64,000 nt of DNA from Marasmius tenuissimus (taxonomy: Eukaryota > Basidiomycota > Agaricomycetes > Agaricales > Marasmiaceae). Location of the stretch: positions 1 to 64,000 of the forward strand of contig JAQOTA010000041.1 of NCBI GenBank assembly GCA_029532415.1, given 5' to 3'. Position 1 is the stretch's first letter, and the number at the start of each line of letters is the position of its first letter. Positions 1-10,292 of the stretch are shown here, piece by piece. Under the pieces are notes generated by a model. The model saw nothing but the letters and a program-made list of their open reading frames with translations, did no database searches and had not been told where the DNA came from. Both the position numbers and the translations under genes were made by a program.

Positions 1-1121
1 AAGATTCTACCGTGACGATCATGGATGTCGAAGACAAGGGGCGGTTAGCTTAGTCAGCTCTCAGATCTTTCCTTCGAACTTCTTCCTTTGAACGTTCTAA
101 ACCTCGACTGCAAACACACAGCGAATGGCATACATGGGCCTGGCTTGGCTAGATGATTCATTTAATTACGGGCGCATGCCAGTGCCAATTGCTGGAACGC
201 TCGGTAATCAACATTAGGAACCACCTTGGGAACCACATAACCTGTCTTCTTCCGGCGGACTCACTCTGTTCTCGTGTCTCTCGTGGTTTTCATTCTGTCA
301 ATCTCATATTTTGGCCTGCCACGATATGCGATACCTTCGAAAGGGCTCAGAGGCTGTGACTGAATAATCCCGAGGATTAGGACATGGATGACCCCCGCAC
401 GGTCATTGACGACGAACCGGCACGTTCTCTCCTTCCCTTCACGGTGGTCATGCCAGCGAATCTGGTGGGCATTGACAAGTACACTTTGTGCCCTTCAGAC
501 TTTATTCACCTTACACAAGCTATCTTCAGGCCAATTTCAATCTATCTCTTTGTCTCTAACTCCTCGTGTCATTGACCAAAGTACATATATGACTACCTTG
601 CCCAAACTCCGGTAAGCATTCCTTGTCAGTTTCCTTCCTGAGACTGAGGGCAATACCCGATGGTCTGATATCAGGGTATTGCACCAACTCTAATCATTTT
701 GGGCTGGGTTGGGTCTATCTCCAGTTAGCGACTTCACGAGCTACATTCAAACGAGCCCTGGTTTGAGTTTTCCTACAAACCCCAGAATAACTGAGGAAGA
801 CACGGATTCAGGTGAGGACCATTTCTCTTGATTAAGATTATGCACCTTGCTGTGTAGATCCTCAGGTAGAGGGATGGAATCTATGATGGAGTACCCGTAC
901 GATCTCCGGACTTCGGGTTTTTCAAAATTGAGGCTTTCACGATACACGCGACGCGTCTTGACGCGTGACGTCATAATAATTCGGTTCAAACAGTTTAGGA
1001 CCGCTTGGACAGTCGATGGTGCTAAGAGATTTCTGGTATTACTACGCTAAAAAGGTACACAGAATCAAGATGATCTCGGGGACGAGATGCATTGGAGGCG
1101 CATTGCGTGGGGTGCATGCTG
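1..1121. other. No gene recognised
   Basis: Only short open frames occur here, and none has a family motif or a convincing chain of splice sites. The right part should hold the 3' flank of the minus-strand GH16 gene, which ends at 1122. Confidence 0.5.
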
Positions 1122-2413
1122 TTACTGTTGTTGATATACGGAGACTGAGCGAATCTTCCATCGTGCGTCTGATTGCGAGAGTGAGTTTAGGACAACAATG
1201 ACTTGAAATGTGAGTACTCACTGTCGAAGTTCTTGGGGTTTGCGACTGTCGCTTCGCAAGTTCCAGGGCATCCAGAGCTTTCCCAGACATTAGGACTACC
1301 AGCCCACGACCCACAAAGGGTTGTGTTGATGACCAGTTTGTGATTGCGCACATGCTGGGAAATGTTGCAGCTATCCGACTTCCACTGAGCAGCGGGAGTG
1401 CCCCATGCGCTGGGATCAGGGTTCTTGCTTGTGATGTCGCCAGGAATAGCGTTTCTCGGGAAGTACCAGATCGAGATTCCCTCATCGCTCACGAGGTGAG
1501 CGTAGACACCTCCACCGTTACGACTGAACTCCGAGCCGAACACGCCACTACGCTCGTCTTGGAAGCCGCACGACTCTTGTTCAGTGGTTGTGCTGGCACA
1601 TGCGGTCTGGTTGACAATGTCTGCGGTTCCAGCGAGGGCAGAGGCTGGGAAGTTGCATTGTCCACCTTCGCGCCAGAAGGTCATATCGTTGTAAGGTTGA
1701 TTGTTTACGCCTTCGATCACGTCGATTTCACCTACGGTAAAATAAGATTGAGTAACACCCTCAGGATACTGGAGTCAAGCGTGTTCACCTCCTTCGGGAT
1801 AATCTGTGAACGAATAAGACCTGCATTATGAAGGTGGAGTATCTTCATGAGGTAGGATGAATGGTACATGAATAGAACGAGACTTACCACCACGCAGGCC
1901 AGATGCTGCATCCGAACGGCATAGCTTCGAAGTCTGCAATGAATAGACCCTTGCCGTACATCTTCTTGGACTCAATACGGACACTAAGAAACACATCAGT
2001 GGCGGATCACAAGGACAAAAGAGGCCATACTCACGAATCACGGTTGGAACCTGTGGGGACGGTGTTTGTGTTATCGACTGCGAGTACGGTAACCCCATTC
2101 TCGACGAAAGCGAGCCCTTTAGAAATCGCATTCTCCTTGTTCTGATAGTTTACCAACCCACTCGTGGGATCTGATTCAGTGAAGAAGTCAAAATCACTAG
2201 CAGCACGTCATTAGCCTGAAGCTCTCGGTATTGTTGTAGTTGCTCCCGAACGTACTTGAAGAAGGCTTCCCCCTGGTAGTCATCTTCCAAGACGAAGGTT
2301 GCCCGGGCCTGAATTGACTGGGGTCGTGCTACTCTTGCCACTGGCTGATAACCGGGCGAGCGAGCATTAAGAGCAGTGGCTATGGATAGAAGGAACAAGA
2401 TGGTCGCCCGCAT
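1122..2413 (-). CDS. Secreted GH16 endo-beta-1,3(4)-glucanase-like glycoside hydrolase
   Basis: Predicted to cleave beta-1,3 or mixed 1,3/1,4 glucans outside the cell, in wall remodelling or laminarin-type glucan breakdown. Translation should start at MRATILFLL, which opens a hydrophobic signal peptide of about 20 residues; no ATG lies further upstream in frame. The mature part begins near ATFVLEDDYQGEAFF. Across four introns the frame gives DFFTESDPTSGLVNY, NRDSVRIESKKMYGKGLFIA, MPFGCSIWPAWWS and then GGEIDVIEGVNNQ, which carries the catalytic ExDxxE signature of GH16. Downstream, GGGVYAHLVSDEGISIWYFP, AAQWKSDSC and TTLCGSWAG are typical of the fungal laminarinase-like subfamily. The last exon gives NFDNARWKIRSVSVYQQQ and a TAA stop at 1122-1124. 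The length of roughly 320 residues fits the family. Family assignment is firm; the exact substrate is inferred. Confidence 0.92.
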
Positions 2414-2455
2414 GTTGTTCAAGCAGATGAGGACTTTCAGGAGGAAAGCTGGAGG

Positions 2456-2466
2456 CTTTATATAGC
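2456..2466 (-). promoter_or_regulatory. TATA box of the GH16 gene
   Basis: Read on the minus strand, GCTATATAAAG lies about 53 nt upstream of the ATG. The same core at nearly the same distance precedes the three DUF6593 genes and one GST gene in this window. Confidence 0.6.
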
Positions 2467-3408
2467 AGAAATTTGAAGCACAAGACGGAGACCATAAGGT
2501 GCGTCTCTTCCTCCGTATGCCATCAGCTCACTTTCGTGATGTACTTTCAATGCACCGCCAATTATACCAAGGTATTGATGGCGAGCTGGGTTTGTAGGGA
2601 ATGCCGTCGAGCAACTGGTTACCGGGAGTTACAGGTAGTCTAGAGTGGCCGAGGTATCCGAGCAACGCTACTCAGCAATATTCTCAATGGAGGATGATAG
2701 GAGGTGACTTGCTGTTGGAGAAGAGAAAAAGGGACACATCGGTGATTCGGAGGAGTGACCGACTCCCATGATCCCGCCCAAGTCGCAAACACGTCGAAGA
2801 AAACTGTTCGTTTCCCTCTCCTCGATCGTGCGTTTCTGTCCGACAGTCCATAACAACATGAGACAGTTTCAGGTCCATGCGTTGTCCCGAGCCAAGGCAA
2901 GATTATAAACCCTGAAACTGTGGATGATTGAGATTCGGAAAACGTATGGATTGAGAATGAAAGCCTGGAGGCTCCTAGAGCGTGGGGATAGGCACATTTG
3001 ATGCGCGCACGGATAATTGTCAAGTACGGTCACGGCACGCCGTGGCAAGGCCGCCGCGTCCACGCTTGGCCGGATCGAGCAGACATACCCAGTTACAATC
3101 TGCTACTCTTCGGTATCATCGCCCGATAGAGCTACATCAGCTCCGGCCTCGAACTTTTTAAGTCTGAACGTGAACGTCTTGACTCGGTTTTGGTCCTGTC
3201 GCTATGAGCGCATGACTGAGTTCTGTTCAATGAATGCCGAACATTGGAATCACGGAGTTTTGATGTTCATCGCCCCTAGAATTCAAACTCAATCCGTTTT
3301 GCCATCCCCGGCTCTCTGAGTGAGGATTCTGGTGTATTGCCGAGCTAAACTAAGGTAGTATTGGGAACAAGCCTTCTTATCACGTACTTAGATGTAGGGC
3401 GCCGCTCT
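2467..3408. other. Intergenic, nothing recognised
   Basis: Minus-strand open frames of up to 127 codons occur here, but they overlap one another in several frames and show no domain or splice pattern. I read this as the upstream region of the GH16 gene and the 3' flank of the hydrolase gene. Confidence 0.5.
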
Positions 3409-4718
3409 TCACAAGCCCTCAGCTAGCCAATCAATTATTCTTTCTCCAACGGCATTCAGCTGCTTACTTCCCGCGCCAATATCAAAGATGGGATCATCAT
3501 GCACGCCATAATCCTGAATGTCCATCTTTACTTCCACGCCCTGCATTCCAGGGCCAGCGAGACGCTCGTGTAGGAGGAGAGCGTCGTCCAACAGACATTC
3601 GGCCGTTCCCGTGGTTATGTAGACCCGCTCGACTATACGTTCCATCCCAATGAGCCAATCTTTGGGAGCGTGATGAACCTTAATGTACGGAGTGTAGTCG
3701 AACTCTGGTGTCAAAAAGTTATGAGGGATTCCAGAGACATACATCGAACCCCATCGCCTCAAAGTCTTGGCATCCAGAGCATCAGCATTGTTGGTCATTT
3801 GTGAGGGTGTCTGTTCATCGAGAGATGTCCAAGGGGAAATCAGAAGGGCACTTCGGAGAGGCGTTTTCTGCGTTTCGAAAGGGATCGGTGAAACAGGAAC
3901 ACCGGGAACTGGATGAAACGAATGAGAAACAAGTTGGAGGATGACATTGGCGCCACAAGAATCTCCCGCTAGGTGGATGTTGGCGGGTTTCCTACTCGGG
4001 CCGTCCGATAAACAGTGGTTGATAGCATTAATCAATTCTGTGAGTTGGTTTGGGAACGTGACGGGATGTAAAGCTTCCGGGGTGAGTTGTTGAGAGATTG
4101 TACGATTGATCAAACTTCGTATACGACTCACAGTAATCGACGACAGCAATCGCCAACGTCTTTCCACCGGATTTAGTCTTGACACCTTGTTGAACGAGTA
4201 ACCAGAATGTGAACATGAAATCTGAGATAGGTAGCATGAAACCTCCTCCTTAAGGACGATGCATTTGCATTGAGTGACCTCTTGAAACCTTGTGTAAACT
4301 TAGAGGGAGGAACGTACCATGAATGCAAATCAGCACATGCTCTGCGCTCTTTTCCCCAATCCAGTATAAGTTGAAAGTCTTTCCTTCCCCGGCTCTCAGT
4401 ACTTCCACGACCGGCGTAACCTTATGGGCCTTCGCCCATACCTCGTACGTCGTCGATGTAGGGCCGTTCACCCATTGCAGCTGGCGAACAGAAGCGATCC
4501 CGGTAACATAGCGCGAAGCAGCGTCGAAAATAACGCGATAGAGCTTCCTATTCCGGTATCCTTTGTGAAAGAAAAATTTGAAGGCTGTGTAGACTAAAAC
4601 TGCAGCTATTGGAAGGACGTTAGCCTGGGTACATGAAGTTGGGCAAGGCCAAAGACGAACGTAGAGGAAGGAGCCGAGGGAAGAACAAGATGCGTTCCCA
4701 AAGTGTGAGCGACGGCAT
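3409..4718 (-). CDS. Membrane-anchored alpha/beta hydrolase (HSL/esterase-deacetylase type)
   Basis: Predicted esterase or deacetylase anchored by an N-terminal hydrophobic segment. I place the start at 4716-4718 (MPSLTLWERILFFPRLLPL). The next exon opens with AVLVYTAFKFFF after an intron that has a GTTCGT donor, a CTAAC branch site and a CAATAG acceptor. Alternative upstream frames lack an ATG. Conserved blocks follow: SVRQLQWVNGP, then IHG|GGFMLP split by an intron (the HGGG oxyanion motif), and AGDSCGAN (nucleophile serine, with C where GDSAG is usual). A TAECLLDD segment is the probable acid and YGVHDDP carries the catalytic histidine. About 400 residues, normal for fungal members. It sits tail-to-tail with nothing and is transcribed like its neighbours, but no functional link to them is visible. 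Substrate unknown. Confidence 0.85.
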
Positions 4719-5236
4719 TGAAGGGGTATTTGGCGCTCCGACTAGCTGGCCTTGTCTTATATGTGAAGAAGGTATAAATATAACGGAGCAACACGGAGAG
4801 AGCTGTCAACTACCCATGAGACTTGTAGGTAGCTTGGCCCCGATTTCAACCTACGTCGACAAGAGAAAAGGCTGGATATGCCGCTATATCTATTGGTCAA
4901 TGATGAACGTCCGAGCCTCCGGTAATCGAGCGTCGATGGTGAACATGGTGGTTGGTCTTCAAGTGGACAGCCAAACAAAAATGATGATGATCGGACATGT
5001 TCCCAGCACGTGGTAAATCCTAGTCGTCAAGAGCGCGGCGGTTCAATAATTAATCGCGTCAGTCATCAGGTCAAGGTATCTTAGTACTGCGCCAATAAGA
5101 AGAATGAGAATCACAAAACCTTCCGCGTAGATGGCGCGTCAGTGGGTATGGGAAGGAAGGGGAGTGGTAAGTGGGTACAAAGTCACAAAGTCTGATTAAC
5201 ATTAGAAACATTTGACGAAAACAAAGGGCTCATGAG
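4719..5236. other. Intergenic between hydrolase and bHLH genes
   Basis: No coding signal. It contains the promoter side of the hydrolase gene and the 3' flank of the bHLH gene. Confidence 0.5.
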
Positions 5237-6207
5237 TCAGGGACGGTCCAATGGTTGCCATCCTGCCCACTCCTTCTCTAGTCCCCTATTTGAGCTGTGC
5301 CATTCAGGTGGCTCCGGATGATAGAAATGACTGGGGTGGTGACTCTCGTGAGGTGTACGTGACGCCGAGGGGGGATGGTAGGCATACTGGGGATGTGAGG
5401 GAGGGGGATGATGTGGATGATGAAGGTGGGCATTTGCAGTTTCATAGAGTCCCGCTTCAAATGGACTTCGTGGATGATGAATATGTGGGGCCGGATGTCC
5501 TTCATATGATGGTGAAGGTGATAAATCAATTGAGGGAACCGCCCGGACCGCTTCATTCACCACCGGAGAAATCCCCTCTCCCTCATCATAAAATTCCCCG
5601 TCTCCATTCTCTTCAGAGCTATTCGGGGCGTCCGACTCCAATGGCAACTCGGCGCGCACGACCATCCCGAATCCTTCACTTCGTCTGGGGTCCTCGACTC
5701 GTTTCACACCTGCCCGGTCTCTCCACTCGTTAAGCTCTTGACGCAGTTGATCAGCCTCAGTCTGTAAGGACTTCAGTTCGCGAGATGCCAGTGTGCGGTG
5801 GCGACGAGAAGCGTGAACATAGGCGATAGATGAATTCACAATGAGCGACTTTGAAGGTTTTCGATGCTGTGAGATCGCTGGGATGATTTTTGCAAGGTCC
5901 TGCGCATCGAAAAAGGCGTCAATCAAGCGGCTAAAGACAAGGGCTCGACAGTACTCACCAGAAACCTGTCGTTCAACGTCTCCCTACGTGCTCGTTCCAC
6001 GGCATTGTGGTTGGCTCGTCGCTCCGCTGTACTAGGCTTCCTTTTCTTGCCGGTAGACAAAACAGTATCCGGTAGCAAAGCAGTGGCATTAGGGAGGGCG
6101 GGGAGGGTGATGGGCTCCTGCGACGGAGAGATCGGAGTGATAGGAGATGCCGACGATGTCGGTGACGACTCCTCATCCACCGGAGAGGCTCTAGGATTCA
6201 AGCCCAT
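5237..6207 (-). CDS. bHLH transcription factor with His/Pro-rich C-terminus
   Basis: Nuclear DNA-binding regulator. The ATG at 6205-6207 starts MGLNPRASPVDEESSP. A Ser/Pro-rich N-terminus of about 55 residues leads to the basic region KRKPSTAERRANHNAVERARR. Splicing out a roughly 59-nt intron (donor GTGAGT, acceptor GATGCGCAG) joins ETLNDRFL to DLAKIIPAISQHRKPSKS and gives an unbroken helix-loop-helix, followed by IVNSSIAYVHASRRH and a coiled extension ending in LNEWRDR. Using the nearer CTTTAG acceptor would break the domain. The H, E and R at the canonical basic positions predict binding to CACGTG-type E-boxes. The C-terminal half is acidic, then rich in His and Pro (HLHHPHHPPPSHP), probably disordered. 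Similar bHLH proteins occur across Agaricomycetes. The target genes are not known. Confidence 0.88.
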
Positions 6208-6969
6208 GTTGACAGACACAAAGAGTCGACAAAGTGAGGATTGTGGGCTGTTCGACGACGACGACGACGACGAGGTAGAGGGGGTAACGGAAGTTTAGAG
6301 GCCGCACGAGGGTCGCGAGATCTGAATCCGAAATTACTATTCAGTAAACCCATGTGCACATCGAAATCGGTGACTAAAAAAAACCTTACTGCAGGCGGTA
6401 TCCTCGATGACGGCGAGGTCTGTGTCGGAAAGGAAGGAAGGAAGTCCTCGTCGGTCCCCAGAGCGCAAAAAAAAGGGTGTGGTGGAGGCTCGGGGCAATG
6501 GGGAGGAACGAAACAATGAGAGTTTCCAATTGCTGTTTGACTCTTAATTTTTACGCGGTCGGCAGGCACTAAAGGGACAATTTGCACCCGACCGGTAATA
6601 TGTCGCCGATTCACCGGGGGCGCTAGTTCTTCAAGCACCTTTTAGTCTGTGTCTGATGAAGGAACAGTTATGGAGAGCCTAGAGACGAGCGGCTAGGCAT
6701 TGACATAAGAGAAACCCTTAATAAGGATACCAGAACTAAGGGATCACGGAGGTTGTAGATGGAATACTTACAGCACCCAGGTTCGGATATCATGTGAATC
6801 AAGGGCCGCAACCGTCGGTCCGGCCGTCCCGAAGCGCGTCGCGACGCGTCGTCGCGAGCGTTAAGCCCCTGAAAGTAGAATCTATGTGAGGCTTGGCTGT
6901 GTATTGCCAGCAAAATATCCCAGAAAAATCGCCGTAGCGAGCGCGAATAATGCAAGTCGAGTACAAGAA
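6208..6969. other. 5' region of bHLH gene, with a (CGA)7 microsatellite
   Basis: No gene recognised. A perfect run of seven CGA units lies at 6253-6273, 46 nt upstream of the bHLH start codon and so probably in its leader. The right part is the 3' flank of the DUF6534 gene. Confidence 0.55.
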
Positions 6970-8897
6970 TCAGTACGCTATCCCTATCTTCTCCTGATTA
7001 TCATCTATAACTCTTCTATCACTGACGCCTTCGATACCCCTCCCGGGCTCCACAACCACCACACCTGACTCCGCTTGAGCGCGAGATGTTGATCTAAGCT
7101 GTAACTCGAACGTTTCCTGTCGCTTTACAATCCATTTAGACAGGACGAGGGGTGTAAAAAGAGCGAGCCGACGGGGCCCGGGACACTCACGGTCGTGTTA
7201 TACCGGCTTTCTACCTCCGTAGCTCTTATAGACTTTCGCGCGTTGAGAGTGGCCAACAGGGAGTTGGCATACACTGAATAAGAATAGGAGTTATGTGACC
7301 CGTTGCTACGAGGAAAATTCCAGAAGCGGGATCGTGGAAAGACCTGACACTTACATCTCCCGACTGACAGCGGGTGGACGGATTTAAGAAAGAAAATGAG
7401 AAAAACATCAGTCGTAGCTCCAAATTGGTATGGGATTTTTCGGTCATCGGAAATACCACCGTACTCACTGACATAATAGAACGCGGCGTAGACGAGTGTG
7501 TTTGGGAGTGCCAAAATCTGGTAAAAGTTGAAACCAATTGATTAATATCAAGACTGCGGCCAAGAGTTTCAGGAGATGGCAGAGTATGTACTCACAGTAA
7601 CGAGTGACATACAAGCAACGATAGAAGTGAGAAGACCAGTATTCATCGAGAACAATATCTGCAAAAAGCTCCGAAATTAGTCCTACAGGTGCCATCCATC
7701 CATCCATCCACAATCGAAAGCGGCAGGGAGAACTAAACGCACCAACCGATTGATAATATGATCACTCCACGAGAAGCCTGTCCTCGCCATATTGAGGATC
7801 ATACACATAGACGCTGTGATTAGGAGGTCCGAGACGGCGGCTAGGATGTTGATGGACATGGACAAGCCCTATTGCTCCGGGTCCAACTTTTAGTTAGAGA
7901 TACTTACTTACCAGAGACTCGACTGACCTTGACCTCGTTTATGGACGTGGTGTCAAAGAGACGTCGGTGCTTTGGAAGATGACAGTGTTTGGGAGGTACC
8001 TTTCGGAAAGGAGGGGGAGAGTCTTACGAGGCCGAAAATCATATAGACTGCGCTCGGGTGTAGTATACATTTGAGGATTGAACGCGGATGTTTTGGTGGG
8101 TACTTACGTAGAGATACTACAAATCCGGCGACGATCGAAACGACCTAGATTCGGGTGAGATATCGGGACATTAGCCCACGAGTAGCTCGACCCAAAATTC
8201 AAATGGGAGCACCCACCAGAACACACACGAGCCAAAAGTTCTTTCTCACTAATGAGGCGTTTAGTATGACCCCAGTCGACTGAGGAGGAGTAACGTTCGT
8301 ACATGTCCATATCCGGAACGTGAGGAACAATTGGACGAAGAGTCCTGTCAGCGCGTTGAAAAGGACTTCAAGGTAGAGAAACCTGGATGATAGGGCGTGT
8401 CAAATCATCAGTAAGGATAACGAGACGGGAGTATGAGAGCGAGACGCACGGAGGGATCCTATCCAGAGATTCCACATCTCCAAAATTACTGATCCCTGCT
8501 TCGTAGACTGCGCACAACATTCCATCATCAACCAACTCTCCTCGTCATAAGTCAAAAGCCGACCAGTCCTACCAATATGCAAAATGAGAGCTTCATGGAC
8601 AGTGTCACTAATCCAAGTCGCCGCGACCTATTTCGTCGGAAGCCAAATCAACACCTTCAAGTCGAACAGGCTCGTACTTACTACTCACCAGTACCTTCAA
8701 AGTCCGATGATCGTTGGGGTAATTATCGTAGTACCACCACGTCTGCATGCATGTAACACCCCACAACGCCGTGGCTAACATCACACCCCAGAATTCTGCG
8801 CCGATGCTACGCCGTGAGTGGACGTCAGCTTGTCCCGATGAGTGAAATAGGAGAACTTGACATACGTTCCGTGTATGTCAGCGACCGGTCCTCCCAT
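6970..8897 (-). CDS. DUF6534-family multi-span membrane protein, 14 exons
   Basis: Basidiomycete-typical integral membrane protein of unknown function, about seven spans. I reconstructed 14 exons in 1.93 kb. In order they encode MGGPVADIHG, IGAEFWGVMLATALWGVTCM with QTWWYYDNYPNDHRTLKVL, VAATWISDTVHEALILHI, a loop, LFNALTGLFVQLFLTFRIW, RKNFWLVCVL, VVSIVAGFVVSL, LYMIFGL, FDTTSINEVK, SINILAAVSDLLITASMCMI with RTGFSWSDHIINRL, SMNTGLLTSIVACMSLVT, LALPNTLVYAAFYYV, YANSLLATLNARKSI and a 43-residue polar tail ending GIAY. The blocks RTGFSWSDHIINRL, NTGLLTSIVA and YANSLLATLNAR are the diagnostic DUF6534 core. One exon (8028-8047) is only 20 nt. The intron at about 7690-7710 holds a (CCAT)5 repeat. A sensory or receptor role is often guessed for this family, but nothing here proves it. 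Confidence 0.87.
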
Positions 8898-9179
8898 TTT
8901 TCTTTGAGGTGGAGGCTTGAGTGAGGAAGAAGACAGGGCCCGTGAGCCTGGGACGGGGATGAAAGAGAAGAAGAAAACACGAAAACACAACACGAAGGGC
9001 CGTTTCTTTCACCCCCATAGCATAGGATAATGGTATAACCACTCCCGTCGACTTTTTTTTTGGTTCCGTCCTCCCGTCTCCCGTCTTCCGGGTCGCAAAC
9101 AGGGTGCGCACTTCGAGAGTCTAGAGCCTTCGATGGGCTCCACCAGAGATCGGAGGTGGTGGAATGGGGTGTTTCAGAG

Positions 9180-9810
9180 TCAGCCCGCCCAACACATGAC
9201 GTACTTGCCACCTTGGGGAGTTGGCGCCCACAAGAGTCCACAATCCGGAAGGTTGACATTGAGACCATTAAAAAAAGGGTTGGAAGTGGGGATGTTTTGA
9301 TTTTGAATTTTTTTTTGCGACCCTGCGATCAACGCGTACGTTCCGGAGTTCGCATTGATTATGTACTGGAACTGAGGTAGGGATGGTTTTCTCTCTATCT
9401 TGGGAGGCGGATAAAAGATAAAGCTCGTGGACGTGAAGAGCAAGGAAAGGCCGACAGCGGGAATTAGCTGGAGGAAGATAAACTTCATGTCAGGGTTCAA
9501 TCGCCTCAGTGGCGTCAAATCAAATAGACACAGTAGAATCGTGCTACGTACAACGAAGACTTTGAATTTCCAACAAGTTTTTGATGGATTTACGTCCACG
9601 AATCGGAACACAGGGCCAATACAGAGTCTCCAAATGATCTGCGTCCAAAAGAGTGCGATTGTCGTGGGGTTTTTGGGTGAAAGGAGTGGGGAAATTGCTA
9701 TGGAATGAGCTTAGAAGGCCGCCAATCCTCCCCATCCCCCTCGAACTAGCCAGTCATTACTTACAACGAACAAGCTCTTTGCCTTCTGAAGCCGTCAAAT
9801 GACCATTCAT
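9180..9810 (-). CDS. Unrecognised multi-exon membrane protein (partial model)
   Basis: I do not recognise the family. A start at 9808-9810 gives MNGHLTASEGKELVR, followed by a consensus GTAAGT donor. The next exon (acceptor CCATAG) reads SISPLLSPKNPTTIALFWTQ and then IIWRLCIGPVFRFVD, a plausible membrane segment. Further down, LIPAVGLSLLFTSTSFIFYP and FQYIINANSGTYALIAG also look membrane-associated and have acceptors in front of them. The remaining exon joins and the C-terminus are uncertain; the end given is the stop after GGKYVMCWAG. It could be a small transporter-like or organelle membrane protein. It lies head-to-head with the CLIP gene across 480 bp. Confidence 0.4.
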
Positions 9811-10292
9811 TCAATTAGGAGTTGGCCTTGATTGATTGGTGGGACCTCGGGAAAAAGTTTTCTCATGCTATCAGGGTAGAAATTGAGGTCTAGCTCAATC
9901 GAGACTTTTCAGTTGAGCACGCTGAACTTTCGAATCCAGAGACGAACGAACATGGACGTTGCAGGAGAAGAGCCATGTGACGATAAGATATGATAAGAAT
10001 CAGTGACTAAGAAGCCACTGCCACGTGACTGACGCGAAGGGTTTTGGTTGGCAATTCCCTTTCTTGTGTCTTGTGCTCACGTCGAAAACAGGCTCAAGCT
10101 CCAGTCTTTTCCCCCTTCATCTTTTCGGGTTCTATTTCACGCTTCGAGTTAGAGGGGAAGGACCTGTTTACCTTCATATGGTCCTCTGATATCTTCACCC
10201 AGCAACAAGAAACGAAATTCGACATTCACTTTTCTCGGAACAACAAGTAACGAAGATTTATAGGACGACATTGACCTCGAAAACCGTTCATA
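9811..10292. promoter_or_regulatory. Shared divergent promoter region with a CACGTG box
   Basis: This spacer separates the minus-strand membrane gene from the plus-strand CLIP gene. A perfect CACGTG E-box lies at 10022-10027, the site class predicted for the bHLH factor at 5.2-6.2 kb. No coding signal is seen. Confidence 0.4.

Noticed and set aside
4606..4809. Alternative N-terminal exon for the alpha/beta hydrolase with a TATA-like sequence inside
   Set aside because: The frame has no ATG and no usable donor; the frame starting MPSLTLWERI at 4718 joins through a consensus intron and gives the expected N-terminus.
5913..5990. Shorter bHLH intron ending at CTTTAG, giving an RLIDAFFDAQ insertion
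   Set aside because: It would interrupt helix 1; the later GCGCAG acceptor restores an unbroken bHLH domain.
9001..9180. Coding extension of the unrecognised membrane gene toward 9060
   Set aside because: Frames here are low complexity and hold an 8-9 base T run without splice signals that keep a frame.
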